This document shows positions 7,698-17,299 of a stretch of 64,000 nucleotides of DNA, one piece after another. Both the position numbers and the translations under genes were made by a program. The stretch is taken from positions 1 to 64,000 of the forward strand of contig JAXLWK010000011.1 in the NCBI GenBank assembly GCA_046328525.1, written 5' to 3'. The stretch is from JBDHWG01 sp046328525. GTDB taxonomy: Bacteria; Chloroflexota; Anaerolineae; Epilineales; JAHCIE01. How positions within the stretch are numbered: the stretch's first letter is position 1; the number at the start of each line of letters is the position of its first letter. Below the pieces are notes generated by a model that was given only the letters and a program-made list of their open reading frames with translations, made no database searches and was not told where the DNA came from.

Positions 7698-8702
7698 ATG
7701 CCCTATAGCCCCGTTCAGTCGTATGACAAGTTCGAGAACGCGCGGCGGCAGGCCTCGGTGCAAGACCTGGTTGGGCTGGTCACACGCCAGTCGAACACCC
7801 TTGTGCCATTTGACGCGGTTCGCGCCCGGCTGCGCAGCGCCACGGAAGTGAAACGGGGAACGACGACGATCCCGCTGAATGCCATTGTCGGCAGCGTTGG
7901 ACGCTACCTTGACTTCACGCGCAAGTTCCTGCCGCGTGACGAGGCCCTCGAAGAGCGCTGGCGACGGCTCGACGAAGCGATGAATTCCCTGCAGGACATC
8001 CCCCCCATTGATGTCTACAAGCTCGGCGACGTCTACTTTGTGCGCGATGGGAATCACCGCGTGTCGGTCGCGCGCGCCAACGGCATGACCGAGATCGAAG
8101 CCAACGTCACGGAAATCCCGCTCCAGGTCCCCCTGACGCCCGACATGAACGTTGACCAGATCATCATCGCGGCGGAGAAAGCCGATTTTCTCGACCGCAC
8201 GCGCCTCAACGCCCTTTTTCCCGATGCCGACATCACGTTCACAGCGCCCGGCCGATATGCTGAGATATTGGAGCATATTGACGCCCACCGCTGGTACATG
8301 GGCATCGCCGAGGACCGCGAAGTCGCGTATGAGGCGGCCGTGCAGAGCTGGTATGAGAACGTCTACCTGCCCGCCGTGGCCGCCATCCGCGACTCGGCCC
8401 TGCTGAAGGATTTTCCGAAGCGCACCGAAGCCGACCTCTATCTGTGGACAATGCATCATCTCGCCGACCTCAAGGACGAGTATGGGGAGGCGGTGGATGC
8501 GGAAATCGCTGCGGCCGACCTTGCGCGGCAACATACCGACCGGCCGGTCGGAAAGGTTGTGCGCGCCGTGAAGTCTGCGACCCATAAGGCGCAGAACCTT
8601 TTCACAGGCGACACGGACACCCCGCCGATTGTGGAGGACCTGGTCAACAAACTGGAGCAAGAGGAGCGTCGGAGAGGCGAGATACCTTCGGATTCGGGTT
8701 AA
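7698..8702 (+). CDS. ParB/sulfiredoxin-like domain protein of unknown function
   Basis: A 334-residue soluble protein. Residues about 55-140 contain IPLNAIVGSVGRYLDF, then VYKLGDVYFVRDGNHRVSVAR (split here: GDVYFVRDGNHR at 110-121), the D-G-x-H-R box of the ParB/Srx fold, which in other families binds or hydrolyses NTP. The remainder is helical and charged. The start is the ATG at 7698 after GAAGGAG; a longer frame upstream lacks a ribosome site. It precedes the eRF1-like gene by 25 bases. The family is widespread in my recollection but has no function I can name; DNA partitioning is unlikely because no parA or parS-like context is visible. Confidence 0.6.
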   Translation: MPYSPVQSYDKFENARRQASVQDLVGLVTRQSNTLVPFDAVRARLRSATEVKRGTTTIPLNAIVGSVGRYLDFTRKFLPRDEALEERWRRLDEAMNSLQDIPPIDVYKLGDVYFVRDGNHRVSVARANGMTEIEANVTEIPLQVPLTPDMNVDQIIIAAEKADFLDRTRLNALFPDADITFTAPGRYAEILEHIDAHRWYMGIAEDREVAYEAAVQSWYENVYLPAVAAIRDSALLKDFPKRTEADLYLWTMHHLADLKDEYGEAVDAEIAAADLARQHTDRPVGKVVRAVKSATHKAQNLFTGDTDTPPIVEDLVNKLEQEERRRGEIPSDSG

Positions 8703-8727
8703 CCTAGATAATCCAAAGGAGGATTAA

Positions 8728-9906
8728 GTGATTACGCGCACCGAGATCGAGCAGCTTGCCGCCTACCAGGATAGCGCCGCGCCGTTGGTGTCCTTCTACA
8801 TAGATCTCGACAAGGGCCGGCCGGACGAAACCAAATGGAGTATTCGCCTCAAGAATCTACTGAATGACCTGGACGCCGGCCGCGGCGCGTGGTCCGATGC
8901 CGCGTGGCAATCGGTGACGGAGGATGCCGAGCGCATCCGCGCCTTTGTGCGGGACCAGCGCGTGACGGGCGGGCGGGGTCTCGCCGTCTTCGCATCGTCA
9001 GCCGCCAATTTCTGGCAGACATACACCTTTCCCAACCGAGTCGGCAACTATGCCCGCGTGGACCTCTCAGCCTACGTGCGCCCCCTGGTGCGCATGCTGG
9101 ACCGCTACAAGCCCCAGTGCGTCGTCCTGGTCAGCCGGGATCAGGGCCGCGTGTTCTTCCTGCAAGGCGACACCGGCGAGACGATCGAGGAGCGCGGCGA
9201 CCTCCTCTCCGACGTGCCGCGCCGACACGACCAGGGCGGCTGGTCCCAGGCCAACCTCCAGCGCCGCCGCAATGACGCCGTTCACCAGCACCTCAAGGAG
9301 ACGGCCGACATGACGTTCACGATCTTCCAGCAGACGCCGTTCGAGCATCTGCTGGTCGGCGGCACCGAGCCCGTCGTGAACGAGTTCCAATCCTGCCTGC
9401 ACCCCTATCTGCGCGAGCGCCTGGTCGCCACGTTCAGCGCCCCCATCTCCGCCAGCCCGAAGACGGTGCAGGAGCGCACGCGGCCTATCCTACGCGCCCT
9501 GGACACGCAGCAGCAGGTCGCGCTGGTGGAGCGCGTCGAAGCCGAGGTGGGGCAGCGCGACATGGGCGTGGCCGGCCTGGTGGATACCCTGGCCGCCCTG
9601 CGCCAGGGTCAGGTGCTCACCTTGATCTTGAACGAGGACTTGGCAGCGCCGGGCCAGCGCTGCCTCGACTGCGCGGCGCTGACCACGGACACCGGCCGGT
9701 CCGCTTGCGAGGACTGCGGCGGCGGGCTGGTCGCCGTGGCAGACATCGTGTCCGACGTGGTGGAACAGGCGCTGGAGCAAGACGCCGAGGTGCGCATCAT
9801 CGCGGCGCCCACCGCCATGCCCCGGCTGCAGGCCCTCGGCAACGTCGGCGCACTGCTACGATTCGCCGTCCGCCCGACACCCGCACTGGCTGAGGCGGCG
9901 CAGTAG
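8728..9906 (+). CDS. Bacterial eRF1-like protein (baeRF/VLRF1 type) with zinc ribbon
   Basis: A 392-residue protein starting at GTG, set by AAAGGAGG. The N-terminal third has the alpha/beta pattern of eRF1-related proteins (LVSFYIDLDKG), and residues 130-190 the release-factor-like second domain. There HDQGGWSQANLQRRRND (168-183) corresponds to the GGQ-containing loop and following Arg-rich helix of eRF1, with GGW in place of GGQ as in bacterial members of the family. A C-terminal zinc ribbon is formed by Cys312, 315, 327 and 330 (CLDC...CEDC). eRF1-type proteins act at the ribosomal peptidyl-transferase centre; bacterial versions are proposed to act in ribosome rescue or hibernation. The operon with asnS supports a translation role. 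Confidence 0.72.
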   Translation: MITRTEIEQLAAYQDSAAPLVSFYIDLDKGRPDETKWSIRLKNLLNDLDAGRGAWSDAAWQSVTEDAERIRAFVRDQRVTGGRGLAVFASSAANFWQTYTFPNRVGNYARVDLSAYVRPLVRMLDRYKPQCVVLVSRDQGRVFFLQGDTGETIEERGDLLSDVPRRHDQGGWSQANLQRRRNDAVHQHLKETADMTFTIFQQTPFEHLLVGGTEPVVNEFQSCLHPYLRERLVATFSAPISASPKTVQERTRPILRALDTQQQVALVERVEAEVGQRDMGVAGLVDTLAALRQGQVLTLILNEDLAAPGQRCLDCAALTTDTGRSACEDCGGGLVAVADIVSDVVEQALEQDAEVRIIAAPTAMPRLQALGNVGALLRFAVRPTPALAEAAQ

Positions 9907-9911
9907 CGCTC

Positions 9912-10433
9912 ATGGATGCGCTTACCTTCTGGAAGACGGTCACCATGGACCAGGCAGACCTGCTTGAGCGCGTCATCGCGCTTCTGACGGACAACGGCAT
10001 CCGGTTCTGCATTATCGGCGGCCAGGCCGTCAATGCCTATGTCGAGCCGCTGGTCAGCCTCGATCTCGACATGGTCGTGGCCGTAGATCAGATTGCCCAG
10101 GCGGAAGCGCTCCTGGCGAGCGAGTTTGTTGTGCGCCCGTTCCCGCATAGCCTCAACGTGGCCCTGCCCGGCTCTGACCTGCGCATCCAGATTCAGACCG
10201 ACCCGCGCTATGGCGACTTCGTCACCCGCGCCGCGCCGCAGCGCGTGTTGGGTCTCACGCTCCCTGTCGCCAGCGTCGAAGATGTCATGCGTGGCAAGGT
10301 CTGGGCAGCGCAGGACCCGACGCGCCGGCCGAGCAAGCGGCAGAAAGACCTGGCGGACATCGCCCGCCTGCTGGAAACATATCCAGAGCTTGAGACTCTG
10401 GTCCCGTCCGAGATTCGTTCCCGATTACTTTAA
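9912..10433 (+). CDS. Nucleotidyltransferase-fold protein
   Basis: A 173-residue protein with the pol-beta nucleotidyltransferase signature: IIGGQAVNAY followed about ten residues on by SLDLDMVV (G-G...D-x-D), and a C-terminal KRQKDLADIARLLE helix seen in stand-alone AbiEii/MNT-like proteins. It begins five bases after the baeRF gene and ends 21 bases before asnS, so it is almost certainly co-transcribed with both. Stand-alone proteins of this fold are often antitoxins or toxins that transfer nucleotides to tRNA or protein; no HEPN partner is adjacent. Function in this operon is unknown. Confidence 0.7.
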   Translation: MDALTFWKTVTMDQADLLERVIALLTDNGIRFCIIGGQAVNAYVEPLVSLDLDMVVAVDQIAQAEALLASEFVVRPFPHSLNVALPGSDLRIQIQTDPRYGDFVTRAAPQRVLGLTLPVASVEDVMRGKVWAAQDPTRRPSKRQKDLADIARLLETYPELETLVPSEIRSRLL

Positions 10434-10454
10434 CTGCCTGGGAGGAGACAGCCC

Positions 10455-11753
10455 GTGGCCCCCACCGTTCGCATTTCCGACATCGGCCCATCCCTCGGCC
10501 AGACCATCACCCTCAAAGGGTGGGTCTACAATCGCACTGACAAAGGCCGCCTGCAATTCATCCAGCTCCGCGACGGCAGCGGCTCGATCCAGGCCGTCGC
10601 GTTCAAGAAGAACATGCCCGAGGCTGCGTTCGAGGCCGCGCGTCACGTCACCCAGGAGTCGTCGGTGATCGCCACGGGCAGCGTCCGCGAGGACCCGCGC
10701 TCGCCCAGCGGCTACGAGCTGGACCTGAGCGACTTCGAGATCGTCCAGATGGCGCAGGACTACCCCATCACGCCGAAGGAGCACGGCACGGGCTTCCTCA
10801 TGGCGAACCGCCATCTCTGGCTGCGCTCGTCGCGGCAGCACGCCATTATCCGCATTCGGGCGACGATCATCAGCGCCATCCGCAACTGGCTCGACGATCA
10901 CGGCTTCATCCTGGTGGACACGCCCATCCTGACTCCAGCGGCCGTGGAAGGCACCACCACCCTGTTCGAGACCGACTACTTCGGGACGCCGGCCTACCTG
11001 ACGCAGAGCGGCCAGCTCTACAACGAGGCCAACATCATGGCCTTCGGCAAGGTGTACTGCTTCGGGCCGACGTTCCGCGCCGAGAAGTCCAAGACGCGCC
11101 GCCACCTGACCGAGTTCTGGATGGTCGAGCCGGAGATGGCCTTCGCCACCCTCGAAGACTACCTGGATGTCGCCGAGGGCATGGTCAGCTACGTCGCCCA
11201 ACAGGTGCTGGAGAAGAACCGCATCGAGCTACAAACCATCGAGCGCGACGTCAGCAAGCTCGAAGCGATTGTCGCGCCGTTCCCGCGCCTGAGCTACGAC
11301 GACGCCGTGGACTTCCTGCAAAACAACGGCTTCCCCGACTTCCCGTGGGGGGAGGATTTTGGCGCGCCCCACGAGACGGCCATCTCGGAGCAGTACGACC
11401 GCCCGGTGTTCGTCTACCACTACCCGACCCAGGTCAAGGCGTTCTACATGGAGCCTGTCGAGGGTCGGCCCGAGGTCTGCCGCTCCGCCGACCTACTCGC
11501 CCCGGAGGGCTACGGCGAGATTATCGGCGGCGGCCAGCGCATGACGAGCCTCGAGCTGTTGGAGCAGCGTCTCGAAGAGCACCGCCTGCCGCGCGAAGCC
11601 TACGAGTGGTATCTGGACCTGCGCAAGTACGGCTCCGTCCCGCACAGCGGCTTCGGCCTCGGCATCGAGCGCACCGTCGCCTGGCTGTGCGGCCTGGAAC
11701 ACGTCCGCGAGACTATCCCGTACCCGCGCATGCTGGAGAAGATCTACCCATAG
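10455..11753 (+). CDS. asnS: Asparagine-tRNA ligase
   Basis: A 432-residue class II aminoacyl-tRNA synthetase that charges tRNA-Asn. An N-terminal OB-fold anticodon-binding domain (about 1-100, beginning [20 protein letters not shown]) is followed by the catalytic core: motif 2 [21 protein letters not shown] region ([10 protein letters not shown]...EFWMVE) and motif 3 [15 protein letters not shown] at the C-terminus. The size matches bacterial AsnRS. The GTG start follows GGAGGAG. It is the fourth gene of a run with a ParB/Srx-like, an eRF1-like and a nucleotidyltransferase protein. Confidence 0.95.
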   Translation: MAPTVRISDIGPSLGQTITLKGWVYNRTDKGRLQFIQLRDGSGSIQAVAFKKNMPEAAFEAARHVTQESSVIATGSVREDPRSPSGYELDLSDFEIVQMAQDYPITPKEHGTGFLMANRHLWLRSSRQHAIIRIRATIISAIRNWLDDHGFILVDTPILTPAAVEGTTTLFETDYFGTPAYLTQSGQLYNEANIMAFGKVYCFGPTFRAEKSKTRRHLTEFWMVEPEMAFATLEDYLDVAEGMVSYVAQQVLEKNRIELQTIERDVSKLEAIVAPFPRLSYDDAVDFLQNNGFPDFPWGEDFGAPHETAISEQYDRPVFVYHYPTQVKAFYMEPVEGRPEVCRSADLLAPEGYGEIIGGGQRMTSLELLEQRLEEHRLPREAYEWYLDLRKYGSVPHSGFGLGIERTVAWLCGLEHVRETIPYPRMLEKIYP

Positions 11754-11767
11754 CCGTGCCTCGCCCC

Positions 11768-12928
11768 ATGCGCGTCCTTGCCTTCGGCGCTTACGACCCG
11801 GCTTACAGCCGCAATCGCACCCTCCTGGATGGGTTGCGGCTGAGCGGGGTTGACGTCGTCGAGTGCCGCGCGGCCCTCTGGCGCGACACCGACGACAAGG
11901 TCGCGGCAATGCGCGGCGGTGCGCTCAGCCCGACCTTCGCTCGGCGCGTCCTCGAGACGTATGCCGCGCTGATCCGCCAGTATCGGCGCGTCGGGGACTA
12001 CGACGTCATGCTGGCGCTGTACGGCAGCCTGGTGGATGTGTTCCTGGCGCGCATCCTGAGCCGCCTCAGCCGCCGCCCCCTCATCTTCGACGTGTTCATG
12101 TCGGCCTGGGTCATCAGCAAGGAGCGCGGCCTGTTCCAGCCGGGGGACGCGCGCGACCGGGCGATTCGCGCTGTGGAGGGCGCGGCGCTGCGGATGGCCG
12201 ACGGTCTGTGGATTGACACGCGGCAGTACGTCGGCGTCCACCAGCGCCTCTACGGCATCGCGGCGGACAAGTTCCGCCTGATCCCTACCGGCTCCGACTC
12301 GCGCTACTTTTACCCCGCCCCCGACTACCTGGCCCACGCCGCGTCGCGCCGACCGACCTTCCGCGTCGTCTACCACGGCCTGTTCATCCCGCTGCACGGC
12401 ACGCGCTGGATCGTGCAGGCCGCCGACCGTCTGCGCACCCACCCCGACGTTCAGTTCACGTTCATTGGCGACGGCCACGCCCGCCAGGAGACGGAGCGCC
12501 TGGCGCGCGAGATGGCGTTGACGAATGTCGAGTTCACCGGCCGCGTGCCGCGAGAGGCCCTGCGCGAGCGCATCGCCGACGCCGACGTGTGCCTCGGCGT
12601 CTTCGGCAGCCAGCTCCAGGGGCAGGTCACGATCCCCAACAAGATTTTCGAGGGCATGGCGATGGGCAAGCCGGTCATCACGGGCCGCACGCCCGCCGCC
12701 GCCGATGCCTTCCGCCACGGCGCAGAGGTGTACTTCGTCCCATCGTCCGACCCCGACGCCCTCGCCGACGCGATCCTGGCGCTGCGCGACAACGCGCCGC
12801 TGCGGGCAGCCCTGGCCTACGGCGGGCGCCGCCTGTTCGCCGCGCGCTATGACCTGCCGCGCCTCGGCGCGCTGGCGCGTGCCCACCTGGAAGAGTTCCT
12901 CGATGCCTCCATTCATCCCCGGCCTTGA
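11768..12928 (+). CDS. Glycosyltransferase, GT4-like
   Basis: A 386-residue GT-B fold enzyme. The C-terminal half holds the donor site: FRVVYHGLFIPLHGTRWIVQ, FTFIGDGHARQETERLA and NKIFEGMAMGKPVITGRTPA, where the E-G-x-A-x-G-x-P motif contacts the nucleotide sugar. The N-terminal acceptor half begins MRVLAFGAYDPAYSRNR. The start is the ATG 14 bases after asnS; an in-frame GTG at 11756 is possible and no strong ribosome site separates them, suggesting translational coupling. It is followed six bases later by a GT2 enzyme, so the pair probably builds one glycan. Confidence 0.85.
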   Translation: MRVLAFGAYDPAYSRNRTLLDGLRLSGVDVVECRAALWRDTDDKVAAMRGGALSPTFARRVLETYAALIRQYRRVGDYDVMLALYGSLVDVFLARILSRLSRRPLIFDVFMSAWVISKERGLFQPGDARDRAIRAVEGAALRMADGLWIDTRQYVGVHQRLYGIAADKFRLIPTGSDSRYFYPAPDYLAHAASRRPTFRVVYHGLFIPLHGTRWIVQAADRLRTHPDVQFTFIGDGHARQETERLAREMALTNVEFTGRVPREALRERIADADVCLGVFGSQLQGQVTIPNKIFEGMAMGKPVITGRTPAAADAFRHGAEVYFVPSSDPDALADAILALRDNAPLRAALAYGGRRLFAARYDLPRLGALARAHLEEFLDASIHPRP

Positions 12929-12934
12929 GCTGTC

Positions 12935-13819
12935 ATGAGATTATCCGTCGTCATCCCCAATCTCAACTCCCCGGTCCTTGACCGGACGCTCGCGGCGCTG
13001 GATGCGCAGACGTGGCCGAAGGATGACCTGGAAGTGGTCGTCGTCGGGCAGGATCGCTACGGCTATGTGGCGCGCTTCCCCTTCGCCCGCGAGGTGAACA
13101 CGGGGCGGCCGACCAGCGCGGCCCGCAACCGCAACCTGGGCATCCGCGCCACCTCTGGCGACGTGGTGGTGTTCCTCGATTCGGACGGCATCCCCGGTCC
13201 AGACTGGCTGGCGCGTATTGCGGCGTGGTTTGCCAACCGGGATGTGGCGGCGGTGGGCGGCGGCATCGCCTGGCCGTGGGATGACCCGTACTGGACCGTG
13301 TGCGACAACGTCAGCAACTTCTACACCGTCGCCGTCTCCACGCCGCCGGGCGAGCGCGCCATGCTGCCCACGCTCAACTTCGCCGTGCGCCGCTCGGCCC
13401 TATATCGGTCGGGGCTGTTCGACGAGAGCTTCGGCAAGGCGGCGGGCGAGGACACGGACCTGTGCCTCCGCCTGCGCCGCGCCGGCTACGTCCTGCACTT
13501 CGACCCCACCCTGACGGTCGAACACCGCCACCAGCGCGCCACGCTCAAGTCCATCCTCGCCAAGGCCTGGAACATCGGCTACTGCTCGCAGAAGCTCGAC
13601 CCGCGCTGGGGCGACTACGCCCTGCCGCCGTTCCTCCTGCACCCGGCCCCCCTCGCCCTGGCGTCGCCGTTCATGGCGGCGGCAGTCACGCTGCGCATCG
13701 CCCGCAACCCGGCGCTGCGGCGGCGCGGCGTGTGGCCGGGCGTCTACCTCGCCAAGCTGACCTGGTGCGCCGGCGCCGTCTATCGCCTCGCGTGCGATCC
13801 GCCCGCCTCGCGCCGGTAA
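12935..13819 (+). CDS. Glycosyltransferase family 2
   Basis: A 294-residue GT-A enzyme. The N-terminal Rossmann-like half starts MRLSVVIPNLNSPVLDRTL and has VFLDSDGIPGPDWLARI with the D-x-D metal site, then GEDTDLCLRLRRAGY, the acidic E-D acceptor motif. The C-terminal 70 residues are moderately hydrophobic and may contact the membrane. It directly follows the GT4 gene. Products such as rhamnosyl or glucosyl transfer cannot be told apart by eye. Confidence 0.88.
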   Translation: MRLSVVIPNLNSPVLDRTLAALDAQTWPKDDLEVVVVGQDRYGYVARFPFAREVNTGRPTSAARNRNLGIRATSGDVVVFLDSDGIPGPDWLARIAAWFANRDVAAVGGGIAWPWDDPYWTVCDNVSNFYTVAVSTPPGERAMLPTLNFAVRRSALYRSGLFDESFGKAAGEDTDLCLRLRRAGYVLHFDPTLTVEHRHQRATLKSILAKAWNIGYCSQKLDPRWGDYALPPFLLHPAPLALASPFMAAAVTLRIARNPALRRRGVWPGVYLAKLTWCAGAVYRLACDPPASRR

Positions 13820-13860
13820 CTTCTCCCCCCGCGCTGCGTTAATCATAGAGTACGCAGAAG

Positions 13861-13889
13861 TTCAACCGCGCCCACAAGCGTGGTATACT
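13861..13889 (+). promoter_or_regulatory. Promoter of the methyltransferase gene
   Basis: TTCAAC at 13861-13866, a 17-base spacer, TATACT at 13884-13889; transcription would start near 13896. Confidence 0.5.
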
Positions 13890-13917
13890 TGAGCAAGCTG
13901 CCATCGGAGACTAACCT

Positions 13918-14727
13918 TTGAGCCTTAACTTCCTGGATTACATGTACATCGGGCGCGAGCAGCGCCACGCCCAGCGCAACCCCGCGTTCAAGGCGTTCTA
14001 CACCGCCCTCGGCCCGCTCAGCACCCACGCCCGCATCCGCGTCGGCCATGTGTTGCGCGCCGTCGAGGGGCTGCCGCTGACCCCCTCCGCCGCGGTGCTG
14101 GAGGCCGGCTCCGGGCGCGGCTACGCGATCCTCAACCTGGCGCAGCGACATCCTGGCTGGCGCTGCGTGGGCGTCGAGATGGAGCCGGCCTTCGTCGCCG
14201 ATAGCCGCCGCATCATTGAGGCCGAGGGGCTGACCAACGTGCGCCTATCCGTGGACAACCTTGTGACGCACGCGGAGCCGCCCGCGTCCTTCGACCTTAT
14301 CCTGAGCGGCGACGTGCTCGAGCACATCGTCGAGGATGAGGTTGTACTCGCCAACATGTATCGCTGGCTGAGGCCGGGCGGCTGGTTAGTGCTGCACCTC
14401 CCCAAGCGCCACCAGGTCGCGCAGCGATTCTTCCCGCGCTTCCGACGCTTCGAGGTGCACGACCACGTGCGGGACGAGTACACGGAGGCGGAGATCCGCG
14501 ACAAGCTGCCCCGCGCCGGCTTCGACATCCTCTCTATCAGCGGCACGTTTGGCCCGCCGGGGGAGCTGGCCTTCGAGCTAAACATGCTCTACTGGGATCG
14601 CCCGGCGCTGCGCTACGCGGTCGCCCTGGCGACGTTCCCCGTCTCCCTGGGCCTGGCGTACATGGATTACGCCCGCCCGCCGCGCGAGGGCAACGCTTTC
14701 CTCATCATCGCGCGCAAACCTCTGTAA
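13918..14727 (+). CDS. Class I SAM-dependent methyltransferase
   Basis: A 269-residue protein with the Rossmann methyltransferase motifs: AVLEAGSGRGYAILNLA (motif I), VGVEMEPAFV (acidic end of strand 2) and FDLILSGDVLEHIVEDE (motif IV region). A short hydrophobic stretch near the C-terminus (YAVALATFPVSLGLAYMDYA) suggests membrane proximity. The start is a TTG with GGAGA seven bases upstream. It begins a run with threonine synthase 12 bases on. The methylated substrate is unknown; nearby glycosyltransferases make a sugar or lipid plausible. Confidence 0.8.
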   Translation: MSLNFLDYMYIGREQRHAQRNPAFKAFYTALGPLSTHARIRVGHVLRAVEGLPLTPSAAVLEAGSGRGYAILNLAQRHPGWRCVGVEMEPAFVADSRRIIEAEGLTNVRLSVDNLVTHAEPPASFDLILSGDVLEHIVEDEVVLANMYRWLRPGGWLVLHLPKRHQVAQRFFPRFRRFEVHDHVRDEYTEAEIRDKLPRAGFDILSISGTFGPPGELAFELNMLYWDRPALRYAVALATFPVSLGLAYMDYARPPREGNAFLIIARKPL

Positions 14728-14739
14728 AGAAGGTCGTCT

Positions 14740-16101
14740 ATGTCCCGAGCCGTTCTCCAGTGTATCTCCTGCGGCGCTCGCATTCCATCCAACAGCGGCG
14801 CGATCTACGCCTGCCCCACGTGTGGTGACATCCTCGATGTCGTCTACGACTTCAGCGGGCTGGATCCCGACGCCGCCCGCCACCAGTTCCGCCAGCGCCG
14901 CCTGTCCGACGCGCCCATTGACGTCAGCGGAGTGTGGCGCTACCGCGAGCTGATCCCCTTCTACGACGACGAGCAGCAAATCGTGACGTACCCGGAAGGC
15001 AACACGCCGATACTGGACGCGCCGCACTCGGCGCGCTACGCCGGGCTGAGCCGCTTGGGCTTCAAGCACCAGGGCTACAACCCGACCGGCTCGTTCAAGG
15101 ATAACGGCATGACCACCGGCGTGACTCAGGCGCGGGTCCTCGGCGCGCGCGTCGTGGCGTGCGCCAGCACCGGCAATACCTCGGCGAGCATGGCCGCCTA
15201 CGCGGCGCGGGCGGGGATGCTCGGCGTGGTGTTCATTCCGGAAGGGCAGGTCGCGTTCGGCAAACTGTCCCAATCCCTCGACTACGGTGCGTTGACGCTC
15301 CAGGTGCGCGGCGACTTTGACGCGGCCATGCAACTTGTGCGCGAGGTCGCGCCGCGTGTCGGGATGTACATCCTCAACTCGGTCAACGCCTACCGCCTCG
15401 AGGGGCAGAAGACCATCGCCATCGAGCTGCTCGACCAGCGCAACTGGCACGTGCCCGACCGCATCGTCGTGCCAGGCGGCAACCTGGGCAACTCGTCGGC
15501 GCTCGGCAAGGGCTTCAAGGAGCTGTACGACCTGGGGTTCATTGACCGCATGCCGCGCATCACCATCGTCCAGGCGGCCGGCGCCGACCCGCTCTATCGA
15601 ACCCTGATCAGCCCCGACCCCGACCGCCTCGTCACGGTCTACGCGCGCACCCTGGCGACGGCCATCAAGATCGGACGGCCGGTGTCGTGGAAGAAGGCCA
15701 AGCGCGCCATGGACTGGACGGACGGGTGGGTGACTGAGGTCACAGAGCAGGAGATTGCCGACGCCAAGGCTATCATCGGCCTGGACGGCATCGGCTGCGA
15801 GCCGGCGTCGGCGACAACCCTGGCCGGCCTGCGGCGGCTGCTGCACGAAGGCACCGACGCCCCGATTGACAAAGATGAGGATGTCGTGGCCCTGCTCACC
15901 GGCCACGTCCTGAAAGACCCGGACTACACCGTGCGCTACCATCTCGGCGAGCTGCACGAGGATTATGTGACCGAAACCACCGTCATTGAAAAAAGCGGCC
16001 GTCTCCAGTCCCACTATGCCAACCACCCCATCGAAGTCGAAGCCGATGCAGACGCCATCGTCGCCCTCATCGAGGGACACCTGGCGGCACAGGCTGGCTG
16101 A
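14740..16101 (+). CDS. thrC: Threonine synthase
   Basis: A 453-residue PLP enzyme converting O-phosphohomoserine to threonine. An N-terminal ribbon-like segment has Cys8, Cys11, Cys25 and Cys28 (CISC...CPTC), common in this subgroup. The PLP lysine is Lys120 in PTGSFKDNGM, and the phosphate loop appears as ASTGNTSASMAAYAARAG and GGNLGNSSALGKGF. Ribosome site AAGAAGG. No other threonine biosynthesis gene is nearby; the neighbours are a methyltransferase and a Gfo/Idh oxidoreductase. Confidence 0.92.
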   Translation: MSRAVLQCISCGARIPSNSGAIYACPTCGDILDVVYDFSGLDPDAARHQFRQRRLSDAPIDVSGVWRYRELIPFYDDEQQIVTYPEGNTPILDAPHSARYAGLSRLGFKHQGYNPTGSFKDNGMTTGVTQARVLGARVVACASTGNTSASMAAYAARAGMLGVVFIPEGQVAFGKLSQSLDYGALTLQVRGDFDAAMQLVREVAPRVGMYILNSVNAYRLEGQKTIAIELLDQRNWHVPDRIVVPGGNLGNSSALGKGFKELYDLGFIDRMPRITIVQAAGADPLYRTLISPDPDRLVTVYARTLATAIKIGRPVSWKKAKRAMDWTDGWVTEVTEQEIADAKAIIGLDGIGCEPASATTLAGLRRLLHEGTDAPIDKDEDVVALLTGHVLKDPDYTVRYHLGELHEDYVTETTVIEKSGRLQSHYANHPIEVEADADAIVALIEGHLAAQAG

Positions 16102-16137
16102 AGAGGGGCGCCAATCATTCGCGATCCAGGAGCTATC

Positions 16138-17283
16138 GTGTCTGCCAGATCGTCCCAATCCCCCGTCCGCGTCGCCGTGATCGGCGCCGGATTCGTCGCC
16201 ACCAAGGGCCACCTGCCGGCCCTGAAGCACAACCCCGACACCCAGGTCGTTGCCGTTGTGGACGTGAACGCCGCCCGCGCCGCCGAGGTGGCGCGCGCGT
16301 TCGACATCCCCGCGACGTACACCGACTACGTCGCCATGCTGCGCGAGGTCGCCCCCGATCTCGTCATCGTCGGCACGCCCAACCTCTACCACGCGCCGGT
16401 CAGCGTAGATGCCCTCAACGCCGGCGCGCACGTCCTGTGCGAGAAGCCCATGGCCCTGACCGTCGCCGATGCCCAGGCGATGGCCGATGCCGCGCAGCGC
16501 AACAATCGCCTGCTGACCATCGGCGTCCACAACCGCTTCCGCCCGGAGGCCGAGCTTCTCAAGCGCATCATCGAGACCGGCCAGCTCGGCCGCGTCTACT
16601 ACGCCAAGGTAACGCTGTTCCGCCGCCGCGGCATCCCCGGCTTCGGCTCCTGGTTCACCAACCGCGACCTGGCCGGCGCCGGCGCGCTGTTCGATATTGG
16701 CGTCCACATGGTGGACCTGGCGGTGTGGCTTATGGGAAGCCCGCGCCCGGTGAGCGTCATGGGCGCGACGTACAGCGAGTTTGGGCCGCGCGGCCTGGGG
16801 CTGGGCGGCTGGGGCGTGGACGCGCCGTCGGCCGGGCAGATCCCGGATGGGGCGCGCTTCGACGTGGACGACCTGGCGGCGGGCATGGTGCGCTTCGACA
16901 ACGGCGCAACGCTCATGGTGGACATTAGCTGGGCCGCCCACGTCCCGTCGGAGGAGCGCCTCCAGGTGCTTGGCACGGACGCCGGGGCAGAGCTGTACTT
17001 CCCCGACCGCTTCGGCTCCACCGCGCCGCCGCTCCGCGTGTATCACGACTACGCCGGCCAGCCAACCGAGTCATTCCCCGCAATGCCGCACCTGCCGGCC
17101 GGCGAGACGGGGCAGTCGCGGCAGCTGGCGAATGTCGTCGCCGCCATTCGGGGCGAAGCGCCGTTGCGCACGACGGCGGAGCAAAGCATCGAGGTGACGG
17201 CGATCCTGGCGGCGCTGCAAGCCTCGGCGGCGCAGCAGCGCTCCGCCGAAATCGTGTTGCCCGCGCGCGTTGCGGCCCTTTAG
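16138..17283 (+). CDS. Gfo/Idh/MocA-family NAD(P)-dependent oxidoreductase
   Basis: A 381-residue enzyme. The N-terminal Rossmann fold begins VRVAVIGAGFVATKGHLPAL and includes GTPNLYHAP and the family signature CEKPMALTVADAQ, whose lysine lies at the active site. The C-terminal alpha/beta domain has LFDIGVHMVDLAVWLMG with the usual G-x-H-x-x-D. The GTG start follows CAGGAG. Family members oxidise or reduce sugars, inositols and their derivatives; the exact substrate is not visible. Confidence 0.88.
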   Translation: MSARSSQSPVRVAVIGAGFVATKGHLPALKHNPDTQVVAVVDVNAARAAEVARAFDIPATYTDYVAMLREVAPDLVIVGTPNLYHAPVSVDALNAGAHVLCEKPMALTVADAQAMADAAQRNNRLLTIGVHNRFRPEAELLKRIIETGQLGRVYYAKVTLFRRRGIPGFGSWFTNRDLAGAGALFDIGVHMVDLAVWLMGSPRPVSVMGATYSEFGPRGLGLGGWGVDAPSAGQIPDGARFDVDDLAAGMVRFDNGATLMVDISWAAHVPSEERLQVLGTDAGAELYFPDRFGSTAPPLRVYHDYAGQPTESFPAMPHLPAGETGQSRQLANVVAAIRGEAPLRTTAEQSIEVTAILAALQASAAQQRSAEIVLPARVAAL

Positions 17284-17299
17284 TAGCCTACACAAGGAA

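Noticed and set aside
14578..17046. An 822-codon minus-strand frame
   Set aside because: A shadow of thrC and the Gfo/Idh gene, rich in Arg/Val/His, without a motif, while the plus-strand genes have clear families.
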